Below are positions 8,297 through 17,483 of a stretch of 64,000 nucleotides of DNA, one piece after another. Source of the DNA: Desulfovibrionales bacterium (GTDB lineage: Bacteria; Desulfobacterota; QYQD01). Within the stretch, counting starts at the first letter, position 1, and the number at the start of each line of letters is the position of its first letter. The notes under the pieces are model-generated. The model was given only the letters and a program-made list of their open reading frames with translations, did not search any database and was not told the origin of the DNA. Location of the stretch: NCBI GenBank assembly GCA_028715605.1, contig JAQURM010000001.1, forward strand, positions 62,001 to 126,000, in the 5' to 3' direction. The position numbers and the translations under genes are program-made.

Positions 8297-10138
8297 TCAC
8301 ACCTTGCCTATCATATTGGTCCCGACTATTTTCTCGTAATCACCCTTGCGAACTATACGTCCATTATCAATTTCATATATAATATCACAATGCTTTAGCG
8401 TAGTAAGCCGATGTGCAATGACGATTAAGGTTATCGAACCTTTCAAGAGCGATATTTCATCAACAACTTCTTTCTCTGTTTTATCATCAAGGGCGCTGGT
8501 TGATTCATCCATTACTAAAATTTTTCTATTATGATAAAATGCGCGCGCAATAGCAATTCGCTGCCGCTGTCCACCGGATAGCCTCATGCCCCGCTCTCCA
8601 ACAACACTATGAATACCATTCGGCAAGTTATTGACCAGATCTTCTAATCTGGATTGCTTTAATGCGTTAATGACTCGCTTGTCGTCAATCTCACAACCTG
8701 GGACACCAAGGGCGATGTTGTTGCGGAGTGTATCATCAACAATGAACACATCTTGAGGCAAGTATGCAAATTCCGACATCCAGTTACATGAATTATCATC
8801 AACCGGCGTATGATCAAATAAAATCTCTCCACCCTGGGGCTTTAATAAACCCAATATAATATCAACCAACGTCGTCTTACCAGACCCAGACATACCTATT
8901 ATGCCAACAGAGGTCCCCCTTCCTATTTCCAAGTTTATATTAGAAAGCGTGGGCGACAAATTTCCAGGATAGGTAAATTCAACATTCCGGAGTCTCAGTA
9001 CATTGAAATTATTGCAATTACTGTGAGCGATTTTTGTATTTTTTCTGCAAGCCAAATCGTATTTTTCAAAATCCTGCCTCACCCTGTTGCTATCTATCTT
9101 TTTTAAATCGTTATATAAAATATCCACCGTGTTTTTCCCATAACGTATTTTTGTTGCACAGCTCAATATTTGATTTGCAGACGGCATTAACCTCATTGCA
9201 GCAATAGCAAATACAGCTATTGTTGCAATAATAGAATCAACCGTTCTACCGGTCAAAACTGAGACTAAAACCAACAAAACAACGAACAGAATCAATACAA
9301 ATTCAACGACATATTGGGAAGAAGTAGTAATAACCTGAGACTTAACTCGCGCATCAGCCAGCCCCTTTGCGTTATCATTCACCATTTTATTGAAATAATG
9401 CGCAGTCCCATAAATTCGATTTTCGCGAAAGCCATTCATTCCTTCTTGTATGGCTTGAACCATTCGTGTAGAAAATTTATTTGAGATTATGCCATAAAGC
9501 TTATTTTTGTTTTTAAAAAACTTATCATAACAAACAATAAGAGCAGCCAATAAAACTATTAAGATACTCAGAGACTGCCAATCATTGATGGCCAAAAAAA
9601 CAATTATTGCTAAGCAGATAACGCCGTCACTTATTATCCGCAGTAGAGACTGTGTAATACTAACTGCGAACTGACCAACAATTGTCTGGATATTATACAC
9701 ATATTCAGAGCTATTCCGACGCAGATAATCTACATAATTCATTTCCTGATAAGCGCTCATAAGATATGAACGCAGCTTCACAGTCTGATCGAAACATAAC
9801 CGAAATATTTTTTTGTTGATCAAAATTGCCGTTACAGTTTTGGTAAAAAAAGCTAATATGATAAAAAAGCAACCGACAAAAATTGCTACCTTAAGCTCAT
9901 CATTCCCCATAAATTTAATGCGGCCTAAGTAGGGTGCAAAAAATTTCCCCGATAACCTATCATGGTTAGTCAAAATAGTAACAAATGTTGCTACTAAACT
10001 GATCCCAAGCAAATCAAGGATTGATGAAAATAGGAATAGCGGCACCAGCCAAAGAATTTTATTCCTATCTTTGCCAAGAATATAATTAACTTTATGAAAA
10101 TACTTTTTAATGTTTAAAGGAATCACTGTCTTATTCAA
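8297..10138 (-). CDS. ABC transporter, fused permease and ATPase (flippase/exporter type)
   Basis: A 613-residue half-transporter. The N-terminal 330 residues hold about six hydrophobic segments (for example LVPLFLFSSILDLLGISL). The ATPase domain has Walker A GMSGSGKTT, Q-loop YLPQDVFIVDD, signature LSGGQRQR, Walker B ILVMDESTSALD and the switch histidine IAHRLTT. This is the MsbA/PglK/lipid-linked-oligosaccharide flippase arrangement and would act as a homodimer in the inner membrane. Placed between sugar-synthesis genes, it likely flips or exports the glycan made by this locus. The gene is AT-rich. Confidence 0.88.
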   Translation of the reverse strand: MNKTVIPLNIKKYFHKVNYILGKDRNKILWLVPLFLFSSILDLLGISLVATFVTILTNHDRLSGKFFAPYLGRIKFMGNDELKVAIFVGCFFIILAFFTKTVTAILINKKIFRLCFDQTVKLRSYLMSAYQEMNYVDYLRRNSSEYVYNIQTIVGQFAVSITQSLLRIISDGVICLAIIVFLAINDWQSLSILIVLLAALIVCYDKFFKNKNKLYGIISNKFSTRMVQAIQEGMNGFRENRIYGTAHYFNKMVNDNAKGLADARVKSQVITTSSQYVVEFVLILFVVLLVLVSVLTGRTVDSIIATIAVFAIAAMRLMPSANQILSCATKIRYGKNTVDILYNDLKKIDSNRVRQDFEKYDLACRKNTKIAHSNCNNFNVLRLRNVEFTYPGNLSPTLSNINLEIGRGTSVGIIGMSGSGKTTLVDIILGLLKPQGGEILFDHTPVDDNSCNWMSEFAYLPQDVFIVDDTLRNNIALGVPGCEIDDKRVINALKQSRLEDLVNNLPNGIHSVVGERGMRLSGGQRQRIAIARAFYHNRKILVMDESTSALDDKTEKEVVDEISLLKGSITLIVIAHRLTTLKHCDIIYEIDNGRIVRKGDYEKIVGTNMIGKV

Positions 10139-10161
10139 TTAAGTGATTAGAACTGTGTCGA

Positions 10162-11535
10162 TTAAGCACTCATGGATATTTGTATAAATTTACTTCCCCT
10201 CTTTTTACACTTCAGCCGCCCCTTTGCATCCGCACCAAACGAAGAAAGAACTCCCCGTATTTCATCAACGGTAAAATTATCAAACTTATGAGAAGTGTAA
10301 TCACGCCAAACGCTGTTCCTCCGTATAACCATTGCTGCGACGTCTCGCAAAAAAAATAAGAGCCTGCCTGTATATTCATGATAGCATCTGTTATTATTCA
10401 TACTGCTTTTGTATTTCTCCGACCTTCGGTTGGCTATAGATGATATCTCGTCAACCATCAATTTTGCAGACACAATATCACCAATATTCAATACGTAATC
10501 CGAATAATCTTTTTTAGGTGTCACGCAATGTTTTTTGGAGGAAGAATCAACCAAACAATCATGTACAGCCTTAACCAGTTCCTCAGGCGAAGAACATACC
10601 TTAGAACATTCAAAAGGAATTTCCTTCTCACTTAATGGATCCGCTTCAGGGCGCAAGGAGAACCTCGGAACATTAGCGGCATATGCTTCAACTGCAGTTG
10701 CACAATAATGATGAACAAGCGCTTCCGCTGCCAGTATCCACGGATGCACAGAGAAAATGTTACTTTCGACGTGAACGTTGTTAAATTCCCTGGCGAGTTT
10801 GACATAAACCTCTTTGTTCTCAGAGGGATGAGGTCTGACAACAATATCTGTGCCCGGACACTTTTTTGCGAGTAGAGGTATTGCCTCCAAAAATGAATGC
10901 AGGGTTTTTGTCTTGATCTTTTGATATCTTTTGAAATTATCGATAGATTCTTGGCTCTTAAGAACCTTTTTGTCAATTAAAGACTGGACATAATCAATGC
11001 CGGGCACAAAGTGGTTACAAGAGGGGAAAGAAGTACAGATTAATATGTACTTATTGTATTTTTTCCTTATAATAGCAATTTCTTTTTTGTAAACATTCGA
11101 AAATTCCGGTTTTAATAAATCAAATCTAGGGTGTCCTGTTATCTTAATTTTATGAGACAACTCCTTTTTATTAGATGAAATTATGTTTCGATTATCCGCT
11201 CCCCAGCTGAACAATAGATCTACGTATTCCATAGCTTTTGAAGAAATCCTCATATCTAAATACATATCATCAGTATAAGTAATGAGTCCCTCTTCTTCGC
11301 ATACGACAACAATATTTCCTAATTCAAACAAGGTGCGATAAAAATTCTTATAATTCTCAGGAACACCTAATCCGAAGTATATGCCTGCAGGCATTCGCAA
11401 AACAAGTCTATTTAGATCGTTTTTCCTGCCCAAAATTACATTAAAGCCCTTTTCAGCCGCATATTTTGCAAGCAACACTTTTGAGTATAATTCTCTATTC
11501 TTAACTTCAACCGGAAGATATAAATTCATAAACAT
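10162..11535 (-). CDS. Surface carbohydrate biosynthesis protein
   Basis: The opening YLPVEVKNRELYSKVLLAKY is the recognisable start of the surface carbohydrate biosynthesis protein family, whose fold resembles CDP-glycerol glycerophosphotransferases and GT-B glycosyltransferases. GHPRFDLL and VVRPHPSEN (near residue 245) are the usual nucleotide-sugar-binding turns; HHYCATAVEAYAANVP matches the C-terminal donor-site helix of GT-B enzymes. It is AT-rich. The ATG at 11535 and one two codons inside are both possible starts. The biochemical reaction of the family is not established, so transferase activity is inference. Confidence 0.72.
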   Translation of the reverse strand: MFMNLYLPVEVKNRELYSKVLLAKYAAEKGFNVILGRKNDLNRLVLRMPAGIYFGLGVPENYKNFYRTLFELGNIVVVCEEEGLITYTDDMYLDMRISSKAMEYVDLLFSWGADNRNIISSNKKELSHKIKITGHPRFDLLKPEFSNVYKKEIAIIRKKYNKYILICTSFPSCNHFVPGIDYVQSLIDKKVLKSQESIDNFKRYQKIKTKTLHSFLEAIPLLAKKCPGTDIVVRPHPSENKEVYVKLAREFNNVHVESNIFSVHPWILAAEALVHHYCATAVEAYAANVPRFSLRPEADPLSEKEIPFECSKVCSSPEELVKAVHDCLVDSSSKKHCVTPKKDYSDYVLNIGDIVSAKLMVDEISSIANRRSEKYKSSMNNNRCYHEYTGRLLFFLRDVAAMVIRRNSVWRDYTSHKFDNFTVDEIRGVLSSFGADAKGRLKCKKRGSKFIQISMSA

Positions 11536-11659
11536 CTCAACGCGCTTTATTGCGCAACTGCCATTTTTTCGTTATTAGGGTTGTCTCCCCCAACCAGCCC
11601 TGAATCCATCATAAAATCAGGCAGACCCTCCCTCTCCGCTAATTAGTCTTTTGCGAAAA

Positions 11660-12844
11660 CTACCATTTAACCCCCTTAAATATTACTTCCTTACGAATGT
11701 TACTTTTGTATTGCTCAACAACCGCCATCATATTTTCCAATAGTTCATGCGTGAGATAATGCGGCTTAACGCCCAGGTCCAAAAGCCCTTGGTAGCGCGG
11801 ATTATAATAATGCCCTTCCGCTTCCTTGCGAGGATTTTCAAGATGATTTATCGTTACATCATAACCAAGCTTTTTAGCAACGTTCTGCGTCATCTCCGCC
11901 AACTGATTAACGCTGAAGGTTTCCATGATTTGGTTGAATATGCGCAATTCTCCCTGGGCAGGCGGATTTTTCATAGCGAGATGAACGCACTGTAATGTAT
12001 CGTTGATATTCAAATATCCTCTTGTCTGACCGCCTTTTCCATATACGGTCAAAGGATAACCAATAATAGCCTGGACAATAAATCTGTTTACCACGGTTCC
12101 AAAGATTTCGTCGTAATTGAAAATTGTCTTCAGCCGGTCATCTATTTTAGATTCCTCCGTCTCAATTCCGTAAACCGGACCTTGCATAAGGTCAGTGACC
12201 CGCAGATTCCACATTCGAACGCCAAACCAGAGGAGATCAGTATCCATAATCTTTGATGTATGATAAAGAGAACTGGCCTGGCGCGGATAAAGAAATCTAT
12301 CGCTTCTGCCGTTGTGCTCAATATTCAGCCATCCTTCCTCAATATCAATATTTGGGGTGCCATATTCACCCATGGTGCCAAGCTTTACAATATGTGTATT
12401 TCTCGAAAAGTCACGGACCGCAAACATCAGATTGTTTGTGACCAGCAGATTATTGGTAATGGTCAGATTGGCATAATGATAATTGAGAAGGGAATAGGGG
12501 GCAGACGGTTGTTCGGCATAATGCACTACGGTTTCAGGCATGCCTGTAAATTTTCTGTTAACAGCCCATGCGTAATCAATATTACCGGTAAAAAGAGAAC
12601 GCATAAGAATTGGATCCGTCAGGTCGCCAATTACAACCTTGATTTCCTTTGCTGTGTGTTCGTGCCAGATTCTAGCCCGTTCAACCAAAGAAGGAACAGG
12701 GTAGAGCATTCCCACATCAAGCTCGAGACAGCTATTTCGCCGAAAATAATTATCTACCACCGTTACATCATAGCCCCGGTGAGAAAAATACATGGCGGTC
12801 GGCCAGCCCAGATAACCGTCACCCCCGAGAATTAATATGCGCAT
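11660..12844 (-). CDS. UDP-sulfoquinovose synthase-like NAD-dependent epimerase
   Basis: A long-chain SDR closely resembling SQD1/SqdB, which converts UDP-glucose plus sulfite to UDP-sulfoquinovose. The NAD motif is ILGGDGYLGWPTAM. The SQD1 landmarks KLGTMGEYGTPNIDIEEG and YHTSK (catalytic Thr, Tyr, Lys), RVTDLMQGPVYG and QTRGYLNINDT are all present. The start is ATG at 12844, overlapping the upstream stop as TGATG; longer frames lack support. About 394 residues, normal for the family. In this locus it may supply a sulfonated sugar to a surface glycan rather than to a sulfolipid, which is inference. A related UDP-sugar epimerase with another substrate is the alternative. Confidence 0.8.
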   Translation of the reverse strand: MRILILGGDGYLGWPTAMYFSHRGYDVTVVDNYFRRNSCLELDVGMLYPVPSLVERARIWHEHTAKEIKVVIGDLTDPILMRSLFTGNIDYAWAVNRKFTGMPETVVHYAEQPSAPYSLLNYHYANLTITNNLLVTNNLMFAVRDFSRNTHIVKLGTMGEYGTPNIDIEEGWLNIEHNGRSDRFLYPRQASSLYHTSKIMDTDLLWFGVRMWNLRVTDLMQGPVYGIETEESKIDDRLKTIFNYDEIFGTVVNRFIVQAIIGYPLTVYGKGGQTRGYLNINDTLQCVHLAMKNPPAQGELRIFNQIMETFSVNQLAEMTQNVAKKLGYDVTINHLENPRKEAEGHYYNPRYQGLLDLGVKPHYLTHELLENMMAVVEQYKSNIRKEVIFKGVKW

Positions 12845-13956
12845 CAGGCCAGTTCCTCCCTTTCCCCTGGCCAATAGCATCGATCAGGGAGATCTGTCCG
12901 CTTGTTCTTCATCGACAATAGATCATTAGTTATTAAGAAGTTTCGCAACTCATCCGGGCTTAAGGGCGTTTCGTTTGCAGAGATGTAAGGATTTCTGACT
13001 TCGGTGGATACAATAACTGGGTAGCTATAGTTAATATTCCGATAGATGCCACGAAATGCAGGCAAGACGGCAAAGTAGAGAGGAAGCTCAATAGCCCGGC
13101 GGGTTTCTTCCAGGCTGAGGAGTTCCTCATACATTTTCTCCCCTGGTTTTGCTCCGATGTTGAGTATTTCAACACTAGCTGGTTCATGACCATATACGGG
13201 AGCAAGCTCCTGGATCATAACCTCAGCCAGATCCTTAATACGAATGACAGGCATTTTAGTGATAAAAACCTCCCCGCCCCGGGCTAAGCTGGCTGAATCG
13301 ATAACTAAACGCACGGCCTCTCGGATGCTCATGATAAAACGGGTCATTTCAGGATCAGTAAGGGTAACTGGCCCTCCCTTCCTAATCTGTTCATGGAAAA
13401 TAGGAATTACCGAACCGCGGGAACCAAGGACGTTTCCAAAACGGGTGGAGGTAAACAAGGGGCCTTTATTGCGAGAATTGCTATTGGCCGCAGTCATTAG
13501 TTTTTCGCCCATAAGCTTTGAAGTCCCCATTACATTAGTCGGGTTTACTGCTTTATCAGAACTGGTGAAGATAACCCTTTCCACATGGTTTTCACAGGCG
13601 GCATAGATAATGTTTTGGACACCAACGATATTGGTCTGTACGGCCTCAAAAGGGGATCTTTCGCACAAAATAACATGTTTGAAGGCAGCTGTGTGGAAAA
13701 CAATATCAACGCCGTGCATTTTTCGGCATAATTTGTCCCGATCTCGTACATCTGCCAAGAAAAAACTGGCACGACTGTCGGATATAAACCGCTGCTCTAA
13801 AAAGAACAATCCACTTTCGTTGTTGTCCAGTGCTATGACTTCCGCAGGCTGGTAGTTATCCTCAAGGAGCTGACAAACCAGCTCGGAGCCTACGGTGCCG
13901 CAAGCACCGGTAACTAATATGCGTTTGTTGTTTAAGAATATATTCCGTTTATCCAT
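12844..13956 (-). CDS. CapD/PseB-type UDP-N-acetyl-sugar 4,6-dehydratase
   Basis: An extended SDR of the polysaccharide-biosynthesis (CapD) family. The NAD-binding turn is VTGACGTVGSEL. The active site is FTSSDKAVNPTNVMGTSK, with the SDK form in place of the usual SYK triad that marks FlaA1/PseB/CapD dehydratases. RFGNVLGSRGSVIPIF and the LTDPEMTRF segment are family landmarks. It lacks the membrane segments of the long WbpM type. It would form a UDP-4-keto-6-deoxy sugar, the first step toward many deoxy and nonulosonic sugars. It is coupled to the SQD1-like gene by a one-base stop/start overlap. Confidence 0.87.
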   Translation of the reverse strand: MDKRNIFLNNKRILVTGACGTVGSELVCQLLEDNYQPAEVIALDNNESGLFFLEQRFISDSRASFFLADVRDRDKLCRKMHGVDIVFHTAAFKHVILCERSPFEAVQTNIVGVQNIIYAACENHVERVIFTSSDKAVNPTNVMGTSKLMGEKLMTAANSNSRNKGPLFTSTRFGNVLGSRGSVIPIFHEQIRKGGPVTLTDPEMTRFIMSIREAVRLVIDSASLARGGEVFITKMPVIRIKDLAEVMIQELAPVYGHEPASVEILNIGAKPGEKMYEELLSLEETRRAIELPLYFAVLPAFRGIYRNINYSYPVIVSTEVRNPYISANETPLSPDELRNFLITNDLLSMKNKRTDLPDRCYWPGEREELA

Positions 13957-14085
13957 TAATTATCTCAAAAACCTATGTCATTCATATACCGTTTCTCAAA
14001 TTTGCTAAGTTTATGGCCTTTATCAGAATCACCAGTATGCGTTTGTAATGCGGGTCACCGTCACCTCATTAGTTATTTATTGATT

Positions 14086-14328
14086 TTATATTTTCTGGAT
14101 AACCGTGCTTGCCATGCTTTCAGAGCCCACATTCCCTATGCTTCCTATTTTCAAAATCAGCTCAGAGCAGTAGCTCTTGGGGAGCAGAAAGCTTATGCCG
14201 GCAGCCGATATAGCGCAGAGGAGGGTAATAGACAAAATAAGCGCCTTTCTTTTCCAAAGAACTTCAAGATAAGCCCATAAGTCTATTTCGTCTTCGTAGA
14301 TATCAGGAAGTCTTTCGTTGGTATTCAT
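14086..14328 (-). pseudogene. Truncated Wzz-type chain-length determinant
   Basis: Only 80 residues remain of what is normally a protein of 300 or more. The opening IYEDEIDLWAYLEVLWKRK followed by one hydrophobic segment (LILSITLLCAISAAGISFLL) is the classic N-terminus and first membrane helix of Wzz/GumC polysaccharide co-polymerases. A GGAGA ribosome binding site precedes the ATG at 14328. The frame ends at TAA 14086 soon after the helix, and the following 130 bases up to the dehydratase gene do not continue the family. Probably a decayed gene; a short functional membrane peptide cannot be excluded. Confidence 0.6.
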
Positions 14329-14523
14329 GGGGTCTCCTTAGCAAACTAACAAGCTGACAGGCTGGCAAGCCTGCAAGCCGATATTTTCATCTCCCTTTTA
14401 TATCTTCAGGCATTCTCTTGAAGGGCAGGAATCAGCGTCGCATTTTCATTTATCATTTGACGCATACTTGGAAGCTCAGAGCTGAAGGCTTAAACGCATA
14501 AGGCAGAAGAAAGGCCTAGTTCT

Positions 14524-14754
14524 CTAAAGATATTCCCACTTTTCAAAAGAAATTTTCTTGCCTATCCCATGTTCAATCTCATTGAGAAGCATCTTAACTT
14601 GTGGAACAGAATATTCTTTGCTGCTTGGCAGAGTAAGTGTATATGTACCATAACGCATATAGAAATGACGTCCTCCCGGTTCGGGTAACCCGAAACCAAG
14701 TTTCTTTAACTTCCTTATGAAATCTCTTCGCTTACATGGTCTCCATTTAGCCAT
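14524..14754 (-). CDS. hicA: HicA-type mRNA interferase toxin
   Basis: A 76-residue protein with a double-stranded-RNA-binding-like HicA fold. RRDFIRKLKKLGF is the N-terminal helix, and GGRHFYMRY carries the catalytic histidine (usually G-S-H in the family). The C-terminal LPSSKEYSVPQVKMLL matches the family's proline/lysine segment. It would cleave mRNA when freed from its partner. It overlaps the upstream antitoxin gene by 8 bases, with antitoxin first, the less usual order for this system. Confidence 0.72.
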   Translation of the reverse strand: MAKWRPCKRRDFIRKLKKLGFGLPEPGGRHFYMRYGTYTLTLPSSKEYSVPQVKMLLNEIEHGIGKKISFEKWEYL

Positions 14755-15016
14755 GGGCGACGGCCTCGGCCTTTGTTGAAGCAGGCATTCTTTTGTTCAG
14801 ATTGATCCTGCCCATCACCGGCAAGTTATCACCATGTCTAATTTTTACGATCAGCCACCCCTCAAGCGCAGACCTCAATTCTTGCTGGCATTGGTACAGC
14901 GTTTCTCCAAAGGCGATTACTCCCGGACATCGCGGAATTTTACCGGAGAAACTACCATCTTCCAGCTTATCATAAGCCGCTTTGCTCATTGCTTTATTGA
15001 TATATTCGATAAGCAT
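14747..15016 (-). CDS. hicB: HicB-type antitoxin
   Basis: An 89-residue partner of the neighbouring HicA. The motif GKIPRCPGVIAFGETLYQC, then LRSALEGWL, is the HicB partial RNase-H fold. ATG at 15016 is preceded by AAGGAGG with 8-base spacing, a strong ribosome binding site that decides this start over one 7 codons upstream. It probably neutralises HicA and autoregulates the pair, as is known for the family. No DNA-binding helix-turn-helix tail is evident; the tail (NLNKRMPASTKAEAV) is short and basic. Confidence 0.75.
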   Translation of the reverse strand: MLIEYINKAMSKAAYDKLEDGSFSGKIPRCPGVIAFGETLYQCQQELRSALEGWLIVKIRHGDNLPVMGRINLNKRMPASTKAEAVAHG

Positions 15017-15158
15017 ACAAAATACCTCCTTGGGCAAGGTGGTCTATTTGGTTTGAGACTATTCTTTTGAGTGACTGTAGCAAGGAGCGGTAGCTCTTAG
15101 GGAGAAGAACGTTTCCCATTCCCAAGAGTTTAATTATCCGAGAATCTTTTCAAAATCC

Positions 15159-16220
15159 TCATTTAGGGGCACCGGGTTTCTTGGCCTGTTCCAGGGCGAT
15201 CTCGCTTACGGCAGAAAGTGTGCGGGCCCCGGAAGCCCCTTCAATAGCCTTCACGGCGATGTTCTGTACCTTTTCATTGGCATCGGTCAGTTCCTGCATC
15301 AGGCGCTGGAGCTTTTCCTCCTGCTGTTTGACCGTGGCCTCCAGGGTCTTGATCCTGAGTTCAGCCACCCGTCGCTCCGTCTCCACATCTTTAGCCGCCA
15401 GTTGGGCCTCAATTTTGGCCTGGTCAGTGGCCTTCTTGTAAGCAGCCGCCTCCGTCTCCTTAACTGTCTTAGAAAGTTCTGCCGGGAATGACTCCACTTT
15501 CTTGGTCAGATCCTCAAGCTGCTTTTCCCTGGCCGCAATTAAGGCCTCTCTTTCTCCCAGCGTCTTTTCCTGATTGACCCGCATCTCTTCCAGTCTCGCC
15601 AGCAAGGTCTTCTTTTCCTCTTCATAGGCGTCCTTTTCCTTCTTGCGCTGCAGGGCCAGATTATACTGATATTCTTCCTCTTCGCGCTGCCGGAACTTCT
15701 TTAACTCGGCTTCTTTTTCTTTCCGGGCCAGTTCGTACTCTTCCTGTTCCTTCTTCCACTCCGCTTTTCTTCGTTCCATCTCCAGACGAAAGTTTTCTTC
15801 CCGTTCTTCCATTTCCGCTTCAAAAGTCTGGCGTCTTTCCTCGTGTTCCCGCACCAGTGCAGATAAGGTGTCCGCCGCCAGATGGATATCGTGCAGCTCC
15901 TCCAGGTTGGCTCTTTGTACGACAATAGCCTGTTGAATCTCCTTAAGTTTGTTTGCCTCCCCGACCAGTTGCTCGGAGAGTTCTGAAAGCGCCTTGCCCA
16001 CCCCCAGATGGAGGTCGGCCAAGTCCTTCACAATGGATTCCACCGTGTATGTAGAGGCCTTTGCTACAACCTCTTTTTCGATCTTTTTCTGTTGTTCCAC
16101 CTTTTTCTCCGGCAGACCGGTCTCGACCTTCTCTTCCAGTTTCTTCAGTAGCTCATTGTAGGCCTTGATCATCTCGGCCTTGGTCTGCTTCGTGCTCAAT
16201 GGCTCGTATTTACCCGGCAT
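15159..16220 (-). CDS. Long coiled-coil protein of unknown function
   Basis: A 353-residue protein dominated by charged heptad repeats (Glu/Lys/Arg-rich from about residue 10 to 330, for example KKEKDAYEEEKKTLLARLEE), so an extended coiled coil is clear. No signal peptide, membrane helix or enzyme motif is seen. The ATG at 16220 follows AAAGGAGGACGCC, an excellent ribosome binding site, implying strong expression. It lies between the toxin-antitoxin pair and the UDP-glucuronate decarboxylase gene. A scaffolding role is only a guess; I do not recognise a family. Confidence 0.7.
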   Translation of the reverse strand: MPGKYEPLSTKQTKAEMIKAYNELLKKLEEKVETGLPEKKVEQQKKIEKEVVAKASTYTVESIVKDLADLHLGVGKALSELSEQLVGEANKLKEIQQAIVVQRANLEELHDIHLAADTLSALVREHEERRQTFEAEMEEREENFRLEMERRKAEWKKEQEEYELARKEKEAELKKFRQREEEEYQYNLALQRKKEKDAYEEEKKTLLARLEEMRVNQEKTLGEREALIAAREKQLEDLTKKVESFPAELSKTVKETEAAAYKKATDQAKIEAQLAAKDVETERRVAELRIKTLEATVKQQEEKLQRLMQELTDANEKVQNIAVKAIEGASGARTLSAVSEIALEQAKKPGAPK

Positions 16221-16345
16221 GGCGTCCTCCTTTGCTATAAAGTTGAATCGCTTTTATGTGATTTCAAAAAATATTTAATTTTTTCAAGGACAAAAGACAG
16301 GTTGTGTTTTTTGGTCCTTTCTCCTTTCAAGCGGGAATACGCTCG

Positions 16346-17284
16346 CTATGCATGTTCAAAATATATAATGGTCTGTTTTAGGCCCTCTTCCAGGCCGATC
16401 TTCGGTTCCCAGCCGAGTTTCTCTCCGGCCAAGGTGATATCCGGTTGTCTCTGGATCGGGTCGTCCTGGGGGAGTGGTTTGAAGACGATCCTAGACTTTG
16501 AGTTGGTCAGGCCGATGATTTTTTGAGCCAGCTCCAGGATAGTAAACTCTCCTGGGTTGCCTAGATTAACCGGCCCGGTAAAATCATCCGGGGAGTCCAT
16601 GAGGCGGACAAAGGCCTCGATCATGTCATCCACATAGCAAAAGGACCGGCTCTGAGCGCCATCGCCAAAGACAGTGATGTCCTTTCCAGAAAGGGCCTGC
16701 ACTATAAAGTTGCTTACCACCCGGCCGTCGTTGGGGTGCATACGCGGGCCGTAGGTATTGAATATCCTGGCCACCTTGATGCGGAGCTTGTGCTGGCGGT
16801 AATAATCAAAAAACAAGGTCTCGGCACACCGCTTTCCTTCATCGTAACAGGAGCGAATCCCGATAGGATTGACGTTCCCCCAGTAGTTTTCCGGTTGTGG
16901 ATGTATTTTCGGATCTCCATAGACCTCGCTGGTCGAGGCCTGAAGTATCTTGGCCTTGAGCCGTTTGGCCAGCCCGAGCATATTGATGGCGCCGTGTACG
17001 CTGGTCTTGGTAGTTTGGACCGGATCGTGCTGGTAGTGAATGGGACTGGCCGGGCAGGCCAGGTTGTAGATTTCGTCCACCTCAATATATAGAGGGAAGG
17101 TGATGTCATGACGCAACACCTCAAGGCAGGAGTTGGCCAAGAGGTGCTGAATATTCGCCTTCGTACCGGTAAAGAAGTTATCGACGCATATTACTTCATG
17201 ACCGTCTTTGAGTAATCTCTCGCAGAGATGGGAACCAAGAAATCCGGCTCCGCCGGTAACCAGAATTCGCTTACGTAGGTGCAT
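16346..17284 (-). CDS. UDP-glucuronate decarboxylase (UDP-xylose synthase)
   Basis: Oxidises and decarboxylates UDP-glucuronate to UDP-xylose using bound NAD. The N-terminus has [16 protein letters not shown]. Further landmarks are [24 protein letters not shown] and [13 protein letters not shown], holding the Ser, Tyr and Lys of the SDR triad; all are diagnostic of the UXS family. [11 protein letters not shown] and [10 protein letters not shown] follow. The length of 312 residues is complete. The C-terminal codons and stop lie inside a 27-base sequence that recurs at 18196. It would supply UDP-xylose, or a precursor, to the surface glycan. Confidence 0.92.
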   Translation of the reverse strand: MHLRKRILVTGGAGFLGSHLCERLLKDGHEVICVDNFFTGTKANIQHLLANSCLEVLRHDITFPLYIEVDEIYNLACPASPIHYQHDPVQTTKTSVHGAINMLGLAKRLKAKILQASTSEVYGDPKIHPQPENYWGNVNPIGIRSCYDEGKRCAETLFFDYYRQHKLRIKVARIFNTYGPRMHPNDGRVVSNFIVQALSGKDITVFGDGAQSRSFCYVDDMIEAFVRLMDSPDDFTGPVNLGNPGEFTILELAQKIIGLTNSKSRIVFKPLPQDDPIQRQPDITLAGEKLGWEPKIGLEEGLKQTIIYFEHA

Positions 17285-17353
17285 GTAGATAATCTCGCTT
17301 TCTTTATTATTAGGAGCTTAAGGGTTAAATTATTGCCAAGACGGCAAGGAAAT

Positions 17354-17477
17354 TTTAGCCACAAAGGCGCCAAGACACAAAGCCATTCACGAATTCCTTC
17401 CGCAGATGCGCCGTAGGCGTGCGTGCCTTCATGGCTTTGTGTCTTCGTGGCAAATTTGGTTCTCCGCCTTCGGCGGA
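17354..17477. repeat. Imperfect inverted repeat (accompanied by a TCCGCC hairpin)
   Basis: Left arm 17358-17384 and right arm 17433-17454 are inverted versions of a phrase like GCCACGAAGACACAAAGCC, so the transcript can fold back. A separate 15-base palindrome, TCCGCCTTCGGCGGA, lies at 17463-17477. The element fills the gap between the regulator gene and the decarboxylase gene and could reduce read-through on either strand. It belongs with the CGCAGAG-type spacers at 19437 and 48541. Confidence 0.6.
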
Positions 17478-17483
17478 TCCGGG

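Noticed and set aside
12260-12835. 191-codon plus-strand open frame
   Set aside because: Lies wholly antisense to the well-supported UDP-sulfoquinovose-synthase-like gene and has no recognisable protein features.
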